DNA from: Isoetes taiwanensis
Lineage: Eukaryota > Streptophyta > Lycopodiopsida > Isoetales > Isoetaceae
DNA: 64,000 nt
Direction of reading: 5' to 3'
NCBI GenBank assembly: GCA_021234155.1
Contig: JAJEKV010000015.1
Location: forward strand, 5,341,194-5,405,193
Of this stretch, positions 34,091-46,204 are shown piece after piece. Numbering within the stretch: position 1 is the first letter of the stretch; every line of letters begins with the position of its first letter. Below the pieces are notes generated by a model, which did no database searches, was not told where the DNA came from, and saw only the letters and a program-made list of their open reading frames with translations. The position numbers were made by a program, and so were the translations under genes.

Positions 34091-34933
34091 ATACACAAGG
34101 CCCCCAAAAAAGAATCATTACTAGTTTTTAGCAACAGTTTTTACACAAAACCACTAGAATAAAATGATATTACTAAGTGGGTTAATGTGTTGAATAACCA
34201 CTACTAGTTACGTAGTGTGTTTCTTACTTATAGTTTATTATGCTAGTTTGCACAATTCACCTTCATGGTTCTTTATGGTAGTTTGTTTATTTGGTTGATA
34301 ATAGTGCTTTATTATTGTGTTTGTGGTACAATCAATAATATAGACTATAAACCATTAATGGATTTTGCTTTGATTGTTTGCGCAACCTAATGTGGTTTCA
34401 ACATGGAGTTTGTCTATCTCTTTTCATAAGAATCAACATCTTGAGACAATAAAATGTGTCAATTTTTCCTTTTAAATGTGTCAATATTATGGAAGAGATG
34501 AGAAGCGGGATGGGAGGTTTCTTGGCGCTATGACTAAGCGCTTCTTGGGGGTAGCCGAGATGTGTAGAGAGATTACGGCCCAACTTGGGCAAATTGTAGG
34601 GAATTTAGATCTTTGGGGGGACGGGGAAAGACACGTAAGGGAGGCAGGGGGACAGTGATGTAAGCCCGGGAAAAGGTAAATTTGGGACGAGAGCAGGTTT
34701 GGGGAGCCGTGAAAAGGATGGACCGATCGAGAGTGAGTCGAGACTCCTATGTAGCGAGGGAATGATGGCGATCATATAAATTACGAGGATGGGCGGTTCA
34801 TAAGTTTATTTCAGAATTGTCCGGATCCGTTAAAACCCGGATCATTGCACTTTTGAGATTTTTTTGAGCGGGAAAAGCGAGGGAAGAAACCAAAATCACG
34901 AATACTTTGCATGTGGAGAGTGGTGTCTGAGCA

Positions 34934-36886
34934 ATGGCGGAAAGGAGAACTTCGAGCTCAAACCATGTCTTTGTTGAAATGCAATCTCATCTTGTGGGAC
35001 CAATCTTGGACCAAATTAATGAAGAACAAAGGAGGATTTTTGGAGAAAGCGAGGAAAGGAGATCAATTCATGAATTGAGGTATTCCTAACTTCAAAAATC
35101 ATCAGTTTATTCCCTCTAGATTAAAAGATCTTGAATCCCGAGCAGTCATTGGGTGTATTCGTCATGAGGGAGTGAAACTAAGCTATCTAAAAACAGAAAT
35201 TATGAAGATGGATAGGAAAGTTGAAATTTCTGGAATGTATTGGCTGCAATTCCCTTTCTTTGTGATAGAATGTGGAAATCCAAATCTGGTCCAATATTTC
35301 TTGAAAGCAAGGTACCATTCTGAGCCAACACGCAATTTTATTTTCAGAAATGGAACCCAAAATTTGATCCTAAAGACTTAAAACAGCTATACCATCCAGC
35401 AGCTTGCACTGTAGCAGGACTAAATCCTATGTATTGGCATGAGGATATTTTCAAAGAATTATTCACGGGAGTAGGTGAATACATAGGATGGGAAGGAGTT
35501 CCAGAAAGAGCTCCAAAAATCTGGGTTCAAATTGATATTCTGAAAGAAATACCAAACCAAGTTCAATACCAAGATTTCTTTGGAGAAATCAAGAGCTTAC
35601 CTCTGAATTGGCAGGGTCTTCCTGCACCATGTAATATTTGTGGACTAAGATTACATGGTGGGGGAGTATGTCAGGGTAAATGGATGAAGCACACTGATGA
35701 TCAAGCTATTACTGAAAACAAGGAAATTTCTCAGTATGAACACGAGAGCTTCAAAGCAAATTCATGGATGACTGTTAAGAAAAACAGGAATGGAAGTGCT
35801 AACAGAAAGGTTAAAAAACAGAAGGAAAAAGGAAAAACTGAAAATAAAGAAGATGGATCTAAAAACTTGTATGCTTTGAGGCAGGAATGGAAGAAAAAAG
35901 GAGAGCATAATAAAATAAATGGACAGATCAAAGTGTTGGTTAATGCTAATGGCCAGGGAGTGGAGAATTCCAAGGAACCTATAAGACCAAAAGGCCAGGT
36001 GTTGGAATTATCTATGGTCCCTATAAGTCCAAAGAATAGAAAGGGAAAAGACATTATTGAGCGAGAACCTCGACCCTCATATTCATCCAAGTACTTCAAT
36101 GAATGTTAAATATGATGGTCGACTTTCAAAATCTAATGTTGGCGGGAATAATGGGAAGGTCATTCACAAAGGGAGAAGGTTCAAGGTCTAAGTATCGGGG
36201 GAGGGCAGGTCGAGGGCAAGCGGATGTATGATATATTATTAGAATTGATGGAGAAAATTTGAAACCTTGGCAAATGGCGAAATAGTGAGGATATAGGATA
36301 TCAAACGGAAAAAGTGAGTGAGGGTGCATCAGAAATACAAGAAAATGGCATGGCTGAAAATGAAGACACTGGAGATGAAAAGGAAAATATTATTGATCAG
36401 ATCCAAACTGACTCTGATATAGTACCAGAAACACAAGAAGAGGGTTGTGATGATAACAAAAAATATAAGTCAGAGTTCAAGTTTTTCACAAGATCACCAA
36501 TGGAAATGAAGGATTTGCAAGATTCTATAAGCCCAACTGGCCTGGAAATTGGGATCAATAGACCAATAAGTCCAAATGGCCTGGGAATTGGGACCAATAG
36601 ACCAATAAGTCCAAATGGCCTGGGAATTGGGACCAATAGACCATTAAGTCCAAATGGCCTGGGAATTGGTAACAATAGGCCAATAAGACCAACTGGCCAG
36701 GATTTGCAGGTAGGGGATATGCAGGGCCAGGATATTAGTCCTATAAGTCCTTGTATGGAAGAGAATGAAAAAGAGATATATTATACTCCCCTTACCACCA
36801 AAAAGAAGATAATGAATGTCAAATTCTCCCCTAACAGTCCAGCTTTGAACCTGAGAGTACAGGAAAGGAAAAGATATCCAGCATGA
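34934..36886 (+). pseudogene. LINE ORF1: nucleic-acid-binding protein, frameshifted
   Basis: The likely start is the ATG at 34934 (MAERRTSSS), open to a stop at about 35085 unless the frame changes there. A second change lies near 35340. The central part (35429-36109) shows the DUF4283-like APKIWVQIDIL segment and a CX2CX4HX4C knuckle (CNICGLRLHGGGVC, about 35632-35673). A lysine-rich stretch follows. Between 36109 and 36314 several stops occur, then an open acidic and Pro/Asn/Gly-repeat tail runs to TGA at 36884-36886. ORF1 proteins of plant L1s bind the element RNA. Its stop overlaps the start of ORF2 in an ATGA. Confidence 0.8.
36520..36710 (+). repeat. in-frame 48-bp minisatellite in LINE ORF1
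   Basis: A 16-residue unit, NRPISPNGLGIGT with variants, is repeated about four times, encoded by 48-bp repeats with very little variation. Diverged relatives (PIRPKG, PISPKN) lie earlier in ORF1 at about 35980-36035, so the motif is older than the array. Confidence 0.85.
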
Positions 36887-37581
36887 AGATCATTACATGG
36901 AATATGAGAGGAATTAAGGGTCCTCTCAAAAGGAAAAGGGCTCTGATTGCCCTTAAAGAAATGAAGGCTGATATTATTTTAATGCAAGAACATAGACTTC
37001 CACATTTTGAGACATCTAAATTACATGATTGGATTAAACCTGGGGGAGATTCAGTCTGGTCTGCTGCTGAGGGCACCAAAGGTGGCATTTGTATGGTATG
37101 GTGGGGATTCAATTGTCTTCAAAAGTTTATACATCAATCGGGTAGATGGACTGTAGCAGTATTACAAAGAGGAAAGGAGATAATTGCTATTATAAATGTG
37201 TACGCATCTACTGAATCAAATGAGAGACAAGAACAATGGAAGGACATCCTACAATGGATTCAGAATGAAAATATCGATAATTGGATGATGGCAGGTGATT
37301 TTAACAATACACCAGTATGGGATCAGAAGCTGGGAAAGAAAATAAATATGGCTAGGAAAGAAAAGGATACTTGGGAAGCTCTGATGGAAAATTTTTCATA
37401 TATTCCTCCATCTACCTCAAACTATTATTCTTGGAGCAATAAAAGGAAGAATGAGGAAAGGGTTTTTTGCCTTCTGGATAGATTCTACATATGCAATAAG
37501 AATCTCAACACATGGGATGATGTTATGATATCTGGGGATATTGGCAATTCAATTTCTGATCATTTTCCACAGATTTTCTGA
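36883..37581 (+). pseudogene. LINE ORF2, AP-endonuclease domain
   Basis: This is the N-terminal, apurinic-type endonuclease that nicks target DNA to prime reverse transcription. Recognisable catalytic elements in order are ITWNMRG, MQEH, NVYAS, AGDFN, LDRFY and SDHF, so all expected acidic, Asn and His residues are present. The ATG at 36883 overlaps the ORF1 stop (ATGA), suggesting re-initiation. Translation breaks at 37581. A one-base shift continues the protein for about 40 more codons to 37694, so the break is a single indel. From there to 38652 the linker and first RT motifs (LTNATYKILAKILANRLKP, near 38475) are spread over several frames. Confidence 0.9.
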
Positions 37582-38652
37582 GGATAGGACTCGACCATGT
37601 AAAGGGAGGAACAAATATTCCATTCAAATTCAACACTACATTTCTTAGTAATAAGAGTTTCATTGAAGAATTTAAAGGTTTTTTGCAACTCTAGCTCTGT
37701 CGTGAGAGCGAGAATCTATGAAGGCATTCTTCTGAGAAAATGAAGATAGTCAAAATTTGGATCAAAAAGTGGGGTAAAGATTGGGCAATGAAAAGAAAAG
37801 AAAAGCGAGGGAATTATATGGGCAAATGAGGGAGATAAGAGGTAAGTTGTTCCTAGATAAAGATAATCAAATGTTACAACAGTTAGAGGAAGATCTTGAA
37901 AGAAAAGTTAAATTGGTCGAGGAGAATGAAGCAAAATCTCTAGCAGTCAGAAGTAGGAGTAAGTACATCAATGAGATGGATAAAGGAAATTCAGCTTTCT
38001 TTTTAGAATTTGCTAAAAGCGAGAATGGTCAACAATGGAATTGTACAGGTCAAAACTGTGTCAGGAAAAATGTTAGAAAAACAACAGGAAATAGAAGACT
38101 TCTTTCATGGTGAATACAGTAAGATTTTCAGTGAAGTCAGAGTACAACATGATGAGGTGGAAAAATTCTTTCAAGATATCCCACAGAATCCCCAAGCTAA
38201 TCAAGATGAAGACCTATTGAAAGAACCAGATGAAAAGGAAATATTGGAGACAATTAGGTCAATGGCAAAAGGTAAAAGCAGGGACGGATGGTTTTCGGCC
38301 GAGAATTCTATGAAGAGTTTTGGGATATTTTCAAGGATGATCTTATAAATTTCTTGCAAAGGGGCTTGGAAGGCAAAGAAATTAAACCACGCCATAAATC
38401 TTTGGACATATCACTCTAATTCCAAAGGTAGGTAATCCATTCTGATTAGGAATTTGGAGACCAATATCTTTGACAAATGCAACTTACAAAATATTAGCCA
38501 AAATCCTTGCAAATAGGCTGAAACCTACCTTACATAACATTATTAGCCCCTGTCAAATTTGCTTTCTTACCATGAGAGAAATATTTTGGAGAACTACATT
38601 GGTGCATCGGAGGGATTACCTTTGGAATGAGGTGTAATGCGAGCATAAATGT

Positions 38653-40665
38653 ATGTTACTCAAGTTGGATTTTCAAAGAGCTTATGATACAATTAATTGG
38701 CAATTCTTGGAAAGAGCTATGAAACATTTAGGTTTTCAAGATGAGGTGTATCAAAAAATCTGGAATTTCAACTCTACAGCATCATCAGCCTTGGTAATTA
38801 ATGGGAGTCCAACTAAGCTATTCCAATGTAGGAGAGGAGTAAGACAAGGGTGTCCTTTAGCCCCTTATTTGTTCTTAATTGTTGCTGAAATTGTTACCAG
38901 AATGGTTATTAATCTTCAACAACAAGGTAAAATTAAAACATTGGAGATGCCTGAAGATCAAGAACCTTTCACTATTATGCAGTATGCTGATGATACTTTT
39001 GTTTTTCTTAAACATGGAGATGAAAGTTTGGAGAACTTTCTGTATGCAATTGAGGAATTTGGAAAGGTCTCAGGGGTTAGACTGAACAGGAAAAAAAGTG
39101 CAATTATTTTGGATACCACGGATAAAGTTTTACAGGATATCAAGATTTTGGATAAGAATACCTCAATTTCCATTCTAGGTATTCCTTTGGCACTAAACAA
39201 AAATTTAGCTGGAGTATGGGAGCCGATTGTTTCCAGAATCAAACAGAAACTTAACAAGTATCCTGCTACTTTGTCTTTGGCTGGAAGAGTGGAAATTGCA
39301 AATGCAGTCATAAGTAGTACACATATTTATTTCTCTTCAGCAATTATTGGAGATAAAGGTTCTTACAACAAAATTGAGTCTGCTATTAGGAAGTTTATCT
39401 GGCAAGGTAATCATAAAGTGGCGTGGTCGGATTTAATAAAGGACAAAAAGAATGGTGGATTAGGATGCAAGGATCTTTTTCTTCAAGCACAGGCTTTGGC
39501 TGCTAAATTAGTGTGGAGGGCTATTTACTGTACCAAACCATCTCCAGCACTGAAGTTAGTCAAGTTTTGGATTGGGAAATCTCAAATAGTTGGCAGTCCT
39601 ACTATCAAACACCAACTTCCTGATTCAGCTTTTTTCAAGGTGAAACCAATTGCAGGTACATCTAAAACTATCAAAAGGATCTTGGAAGCTTGGAACGAGG
39701 CAAGTCTTTGTTACAAACCACCATTCATTGATGCAAATTGTCAGGAAGTACATATGTTTTGGCATCCAGATCTTGCTACAGAAGAGGAAGGATGCTTAGC
39801 ATTCAAGCATCCACAGAAATACATGCAATGGCATAATGCTGGTATCAGAAAGTTTGAAGATTTAAGAGAAGGCAACAGATGGAAAACTTGGGATGAGGTG
39901 GCAGTGATTACAAAGGGATCTCAAGTGGATAAGGAAATTTATAAAAAGATAAGGCTGAAAGTGGATTCAATAGATGAGTTTAGTGATAATTCCAATCAAT
40001 GGACTTTGAATGGAAAAGAGGTGTACTCTGTTAAGGATGTTTACAGATTAATTATAGGTCACAAAGATTCTAAGGCAAACAGTATGTGGAATTGTGAGGA
40101 AAAGACACTGGCCAAGATTATGGCAAAGGGTTGGAAAATTTATACAGCTAATAAAATTAAAACCTTTAGATGGTTAGTACTACATCAGAGCTTACCAACA
40201 AATGAGAAAAGGGCAAAGTATGATACCTCAGTGTCACCTATGTGTCCCCTGGGTTGTGGTCAAACAGAAAGTTCAAATCATGTCTTCACATGTCACAAGG
40301 TTGCAGACTTTTGGAGCTGGGCAGCACAGATAAATCAGGGAGCAATAACAGCTAATAACTTCCTTTCTTTTATGAATGCCAATACTCAAATCCTGAATAC
40401 TACTAGAATTCTAGGTTCATGGATTCTATGGAAACATAGAAATAGGGTTCAAATGGGAAACAAGAATCCTTCCTTATTCTGGATTAAAAAGGAGTTCATA
40501 TACATTATGACAGAGACAGCTGTGGCACACAAAATGGCAAAAGGAAAAAGCTATGATAGATCATGGGAGAAATTTGGTACCTTTCAGGGATATTTTGATT
40601 TCTATCTTACTAATCTTAATGCATTTGATGATGTATTGCACAGGAGAAATGAGGAGGCTCAATAA
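38653..40665 (+). pseudogene. LINE ORF2, reverse transcriptase and zinc-finger region (open 670 codons)
   Basis: The frame is open throughout. RT motif A (LKLDFQRAYDTINW) is at its start, motif B is GVRQGCPLAPYLF, the catalytic YADD lies at 38983-38994, and motif D is GVRLNRKKS. Thumb-like helices follow (FIWQG, GGLGCKDL). Near residue 500 begins the zf-RVT-like region, with RWLVLHQSLPT, CPLGC and SSNHVFTCHKV. RT synthesises element DNA at the nicked target. The first residues of the domain lie upstream in other frames, so the Met at 38653 is not the true start. Ordinary plant L1 ORF2 ends shortly after this zinc finger, as here. Confidence 0.9.
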
Positions 40666-41014
40666 TACAGGAAGTGGAGAAAGAATGATGGGAGTTGCTG
40701 AATATTCAGATGACGAATTCTCTACACTATCCAAGTCTGAGCAAGAAAATACATTCAAGCAGCTAAGAAGGGAAATGGTACATGCAAAAGCAATAAAGAG
40801 GGTGCTCAAAATCAGAGAGGTATGGAGGTTTAATAATCTCAAACCATACTTTGAGAGCCTGTTTCATAAATGGCAGCAGAAGAGGCAAGCACATGTCCTG
40901 CTGCTGCTTGATTTCACCAATTACACACCAGAGGATTTGGACATAATGCTGAAGATGTTTGGCAAGAATGACATCCCAGATTTCACCCTACAGGATGTGC
41001 TTGATGTGGTTTAG
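40649..41014 (+). CDS. LINE ORF3: 121-residue protein of unknown function
   Basis: This ORF starts at the ATG at 40649, 17 bases before the end of ORF2 and in a different frame, and runs to TAG at 41012-41014. It is uninterrupted although the LINE around it is not. The product has an acidic, Ser-rich head (SDDEFSTLSKSEQ), a long basic helical middle (KRVLKIREVWRFNNLKPYF) and an acidic C-terminal third (PEDLDIMLKMFG). No known domain is recognised. Composition is protein-like, unlike the 3' UTR after it. It could be a real third ORF translated by re-initiation, or a former C-terminal extension of ORF2 split off by one frameshift. Confidence 0.55.
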   Translation: MRRLNNTGSGERMMGVAEYSDDEFSTLSKSEQENTFKQLRREMVHAKAIKRVLKIREVWRFNNLKPYFESLFHKWQQKRQAHVLLLLDFTNYTPEDLDIMLKMFGKNDIPDFTLQDVLDVV

Positions 41015-41971
41015 CAAGTCGATGCTGGAGTATTGCATACTAATCAGTACAGGGATCAGCATAGGGATCACACCTTGGTTATCGTCAGTTTTCATATCTG
41101 AAAACCATGGAATAAATTACTACTCCTATATTTTAGTGTAGCCAAAATAGGTTTAGCTAAACTACCTTCAAATTGGGGCTAGAAATTTCTAACACTTGGC
41201 TAAACTAAATGGTTTTTCTCCATCACAGTTTCTTGCTTTTGGCTAAACTTTCACAAAATGGAAAGGAAAATATTAGCCATCAGATATAGTAATTTAGAAA
41301 AATCCAAGCATTTTGGCAAAGACATTGAATTTATTGTAGATATATAAATCAAGAAACAAACATACATGAACATGTTCAAAAACCTATAAAAAAAAGGGAC
41401 TACATTGTTCCTTTTCCTCTAATGCTTCAACTTTGTACTTGGAACAAGAAAGAAAGTGGAAAAAGCAAAAGAAAAATATAAACCATATTTGAAATTTCTT
41501 AAAGTTAGTACATACATTGTTGTTGAATTTCGGGCTAATCTATTTATTTTTCCAAGCCCACTCTATCTTTGGTTTAGCTAATCGATGTCCTGATGGATAT
41601 GTCTGGAGGTAAAGGTTTGGCTATTCAACCTAAAAACTCACTTGGGCAGAAAAAAAATTGGGCTAAAATTTTCTTTTTTTCGGGCATTTTTTCCATTTAT
41701 TTTAGCCATTTTTCTTGGCAAAACTGCTGCAAAATAGCCATTTGGCTAATCTTAGCCGTTATTTTATTCCATGCTGAAAACTTCATCTCGGTTTTATTTT
41801 ATTTTTTTGATATCTATATTTTGCTATAAGACTATAAGGATCTAGCTAGTACAGCAGTTCCTATATTTCTGATTTTTCTGCTTTTCTTTGCTTCCATAAG
41901 CAAAGGTACTTATGTATTTCATATAAATGCAATATAAAAAACACCTTGCCCTCAAAAAAAAAAAAAAAAAA
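41015..41971 (+). other. LINE 3' UTR and poly(A) tail
   Basis: Non-coding, AT-rich sequence between ORF3 and an 18-A run at 41954-41971. It contains many copies of GGCTAA/TTAGCC and TAGCCAAA in both orientations (for example around 41140, 41205, 41240, 41530, 41660, 41740). An AATATAAAA word about 25 bases before the tail could serve as a polyadenylation signal. Confidence 0.6.
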
Positions 41972-42224
41972 TATATATATTATAGGCTAAATGATAATGG
42001 TTTTGCCCCTTTTTTTTGGGACAAATCAATAGCGTTTTTGGACAATACATCCATCTAATAATACTACTTTGCTATTTAGAATTCGTACTGGTTTCTATAG
42101 GAAATTAAGAAAGGCTGATTGAACATTCCATTGTTGTTTTATAAGTCTATCAAGCATACCCATGCAAGCTTTTATAAAAAACATATGAGGTTTTTTGTAT
42201 TAAAGTGGCATAAATGTACATAAG

Positions 42225-42335
42225 ACAAGTCAAGGTCCCAGGATTTGAACCCAGGTATTTCCATTTGGCCCATCCCTCTAAAAAGATTCATCTCTGTAAA
42301 GACTTGAAGAAAGGCATCTTACCAATGAGAACCGC
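42225..42335 (-). repeat. tRNA-like relic (possible SINE)
   Basis: On the minus strand CTCATTGGTAAGATG (box-A-like) and, about 75 bases later, GGGTTCAAATCCTGGG (a good box B with flanking stem) occur. The spacing is too wide for a tRNA, so an inserted or SINE-like copy is proposed. Confidence 0.4.
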
Positions 42336-42636
42336 TTCAATAGAAACAATCCCTGCAAATAAATAAGTGACATTTGAAACACTACAAGATTCTGTGCAGA
42401 TTTATTTGTTTCTGGCTTTGAACAATTCCCATGTTTTTTGTACCAACACTAAACTTATGGCTAGTTAAGAAGGGCACGACAATAGAGCAGAAACTTCCTT
42501 TCTCTATAAAATACAACTGGAATTTTTACCTGCATAATTGGAATCATAACAGTAGCAAAAAAATCATAGAGAAAATGCATACGTATATCATTTACGTCCA
42601 TAATTGAGCATTCTTTACCACACATACCTACATGAC

Positions 42637-42730
42637 GTATCAAGAGAAAAGCAAGTAAATTACCTCATCGTGCACGGAGAAAGAGATATCAAGAAAAAAA
42701 CAAGTAAATTACCTCATCATGCAAGAAGGC
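42637..42730. repeat. two copies of a ~50-bp unit
   Basis: TATCAAGA(G/A)AAAA(G/A)CAAGTAAA and the following TTACCTCATC(G/A)TGCA occur at 42637 and 42688. A local tandem duplication with no coding role seen. Confidence 0.6.
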
Positions 42731-43229
42731 ACCTTTAATAAACATATATAACCAGGAACATACAGGAGCATCATCATCAAATGCAACATGCAAAAATCAA
42801 GGTCTAGGAATAGAACATGCACAAATGTCATACCTTGTTGAACATGTAGGCTACTTCACAGAAATAACACTCAAAATAAGCTGCAAGCCAGATTTAATCT
42901 GAACAAATGACTATAGTGCTTAGTTCCTGATAAAATAATACCTAGAAGATTTTGATAATAGCATCTTGATTCCATGTTACATTCGACTGAAGGTCTTTGG
43001 ATTCTGATATACACTAGTGACAACATTCTTCTGGTAGAAAAGGAACATCGAAGACCAACCAACCTAAATCTCGGATTTGAAGATATAGAGTTTTGGGGAT
43101 GTTGTAGTGGCTGTAAAAATATCACTTAGAATCATACAACCAAGACAAGGACCATAAAAGCAAAGCAAGAATCAACTCAACAGGAAAAAACCGAGCTTGG
43201 CAATGCTCAGCTATGTAGGGCAAACCTAG

Positions 43230-43700
43230 TAATTTCTTTCTAACTCCAATAGCTGCTTGAAGATGCAGATCTGTAGATAGCCACTACATTTTGCTTGCTA
43301 TGCGTTTGCAACCTTACCTTCCGGAAAATCTCTTCCTTTATTTCACATTCCCATCGTCATCAAAACAAGCAAAAGAACTAACAACTTCGTTCCTGCAAGA
43401 ATCCTGAAATGCAAGCACACCTCGGTATCTTTCATGGCACATCTTCCAAAGTGCAGCTTGCAGCATTAAGACTAAAGCAAAATCCGGCAAGAAAAAGAGG
43501 GAAGAAGAAAGAATGATACTTAGTTTTTGACAGATTCTGCCATCGGCTCTTCTATTGCCAGCACTGAAAAAGGCATCACTATACGCTCTTTCGCCGCCGC
43601 ACCTCCGGTCGATCAAGCGACTGCGAGGATAGGGTTTCAAGGATTTAGGGCTGTCATTTTCCCCCCATTTTGCGATCACATCCCATTTTGTGTAAGCATT
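43230..43700 (-). other. possible 5' region of a host gene
   Basis: Read on the minus strand, a locally GC-rich patch follows AAACCCTA, then a stretch ends in CGGAAG|GTAAGG, a good splice donor (about 43322). This combination resembles the first exon of a plant gene. The open frame at 43338-43721 has no recognised domain and no clear exon follows in 42.4-43.2 kb. Weak; it may be chance. Confidence 0.2.
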
Positions 43701-43739
43701 TAAAAATTTAAAAAAATACACTGCTCATTACAACCCTGC

Positions 43740-46020
43740 TCCACGGACTCTTATGGCCAAAGGGTTAAATTTAGCGGCCCTCCTGGGAGAAAAAATCATC
43801 TCTCCTTCTATTTCCCGGATTTCTTTTTAAAAATAGCCTGAAAATCGCCCAATCTTTTTACCTCGTTGAAATTTTTTAAGGATGGCCGAATTTTTTGGTG
43901 TGAAACCCCCTATTTTCAAACCATGCATGATCTCAAAATTTGAATATTTGTGCTCTTTTTGGAGTTATGCAGTGGACTGCTAACAAGGACGGTTATCGAA
44001 AATAGTTTTGCAAGCTATAGGAATTTTGCCTTCTCAAAGAATGTCATATTGGATTTTAATGAAGGAAATCCTTATTTTCCACAATGTTCTCTTAAAAATT
44101 GACTAGAATTTTGCCTTCTCAAAAAGATCAGATTGGAGAATAACCCCCCAATCTCGAATCATATGACGGACTCGAGTCCCATTTTCTCGTTTAGGGATTA
44201 TTTCAAGCACTCTGATGTTAATTATTTTCCTAAAAAACTAATGATGTATCCATCAGTCAGATATGCTATGCTCTCAAGCATAGAAAAGTATTGTGGCCAT
44301 AGCTCATTCATAACGTTGGCAAGTGCTTGTCACAAAATTTTGGTTCGGAAAAAAAAAAAGACTTCTAATAAGAATTAGATTTTTATGTGTTTTAATTATT
44401 GGCAAAAGCAAAAAGCTCTCGAATAAAAGGGATCATTGGTTTGTGGCGGATATTCTTCCCTCTAAAAAAGTGCCTAAGACCAGAAACGTCTGACTTGGTA
44501 GATAGGAAGCGCTAACTTGGGCTCTCAAATTTAGACGGAGGTGGTGAAGCAGGCAAGAATCCAGAGCAAAAGTCTACATCTGAAGGTGCGAATCAGCACT
44601 TTCCATAAGCAGCCGAAGTTTTTGGAAGCCTGAGCAATCCGAGCATGGCGAGTCTTATCTCTTGTCTACCACCTCCATCTCTTCTTTCTAAATAGGGCAA
44701 ATCTCCACCATAATCGTGATACATCATCTTTGTACATGAAGGGTACTCGAAAGATTCTGAAAAATGTTAGATGACTCTCGACAATGCCAGCACTGAGAAG
44801 TGTGGTGGTGTGCTTGAAAGGAAATGCTACAATATGCTAACATTTATTGTGCTATATGTGTTGAAAGCCCAATAGCAGCGTAGGCTAGGTTGGGGATGTT
44901 ATAGTGATGCTAAGTTTCTCTTAACTAATTAATGGAAGTTTATATGCTCCAACAAGAATTCTTCAGGTGAGGCGCCCTTCAAGGGATGCTAAAGAGATAT
45001 TATTTCATACAGGATTTTTTGACTGATGACCTCTACCCTCTAGAATGCCAGGCAAGCAAAGCTCTCATGCATCTTTTTCCTGTCCTATGATTCCTGAGTT
45101 TTACTAATGGGTTTCCCAATTCTAGAGTTAAGATCTACTCATCTTGTCTGACCAAGTATGCTTAAATTAGCTTACAGGTGTCTCATTACTGCCTCCATGG
45201 TTAATATGGCCCTTGGGGTGATTTGAAAACATCAATGTGACGTGGCATTAAGGGGCCATGTAAATTCAGTAGCTAAGTTAAAGAATCTCTTGAATACTGA
45301 ATCTTTTAATGGCCTTACTCGATCACATGAAGATGAGGTGACATATAGCAAAGAATTAGATAGAATTGACAGATTGCAGGGATTCTACAGCTACTTCAAA
45401 TGTCATTGGTTGAATGCAGAGGTTCCAGCCCCCACAGCTGGGGTTGATAGAAATGATCATATTCTTGATAATTGAGTGTCATGGCCTCCTTAGTTCTTGG
45501 TTGTGTGGAAATGGGATAGCACATCTAACAAGATAAATTGAATTTGAATTGAACTGGGAAGAAAAAAATAACTCATATCGGTAACTTTTGGGGTTAAAAT
45601 CAATTTTATTTGACATTCAATGGTGGTTCAATATAGCCTTGAGGTGTTATGAAACTAATATTTCTTATTGTTCATTCACCAAAATCATGTCACCAAACAT
45701 TAATACCACATCAATGAAAAACCATGTTACCAAACCATGTCATAATTCGGGATAGTTTCACATGTTATCACTAGTTTTAATGAATCAGTATTATATCTAA
45801 GAAACTATCTCGTAAATCAAAACTGGTTTAAATGAACCACTATAGCATAGATAGCCACCCTTAATAATCATGTGACAAACCACTACCAATTTTAAGAAAC
45901 CACTATAGCATGTGGTTTTCTTCTATCAAATAAATACATGCATAAAAAACCACATATATCATGGTTTTTTAGTGATCTAGTATTGGTTAATTATAGTAGT
46001 TTATTTTTGGGCTCCTTGTG
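43740..46020. other. no confident gene
   Basis: Short open frames, for example at 44133-44378 and 45242-45475, look partly protein-like but have no recognised motif, no splice context and no neighbours that support them. From about 45.6 to 46.0 kb the DNA is AT-rich with repeated ACCACTA/AAACCA words. Confidence 0.35.
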
Positions 46021-46126
46021 ATACTCTACATAAGAAATAAAAGTCAAATAAGTACCATCAAGGTGCTCTTGGCATACTCTACATAAGAAATAAAAGTCAA
46101 ATAAGTACCATCAAGGTGCTCTTGGC
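46021..46126 (+). repeat. perfect tandem duplication of 53 bp
   Basis: ATACTCTACATAAGAAATAA starts at 46021 and again at 46074, with the whole 53-bp unit repeated identically. Identity implies a recent duplication or an assembly artefact. Confidence 0.85.
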
Positions 46127-46185
46127 ATATTGGTAAGGTGATAGACTTGATGCCAAAAGGTTAGGTCTCTAAATTACACAGAAAA
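46115..46185 (+). repeat. tRNA-like sequence (SINE-like)
   Basis: TTGGCATATTGG (box-A-like, 46122-46133) is followed by GGTTAGGTCTC (degenerate box B, 46159-46169). The layout resembles the 34.02-kb copy and is followed by the same dispersed repeat (46205-46290). Confidence 0.4.
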
Positions 46186-46204
46186 AATTGTGACCTAAAA
46201 AGTC

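Larger units (their letters stand above)
34480..41971 (+). mobile_element. L1-type LINE retrotransposon, nearly full length
   Basis: The order is a putative 5' UTR (about 34480-34933, left limit uncertain), ORF1 with a DUF4283-like region and a CCHC knuckle, ORF2 with AP endonuclease, RT and zf-RVT-like zinc finger, a short ORF3, a ~940-bp 3' UTR and an 18-A tail at 41954-41971. This is the plant L1 layout apart from ORF3. The copy has about four to six frame breaks, but its RT part is open for 670 codons. No target duplication was identified. Confidence 0.9.

Noticed and set aside
43338-43721. 127-codon minus-strand frame as a host protein
   Set aside because: No domain, and the frame does not run into the good splice donor that follows. 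Kept only as a possible 5' gene region.
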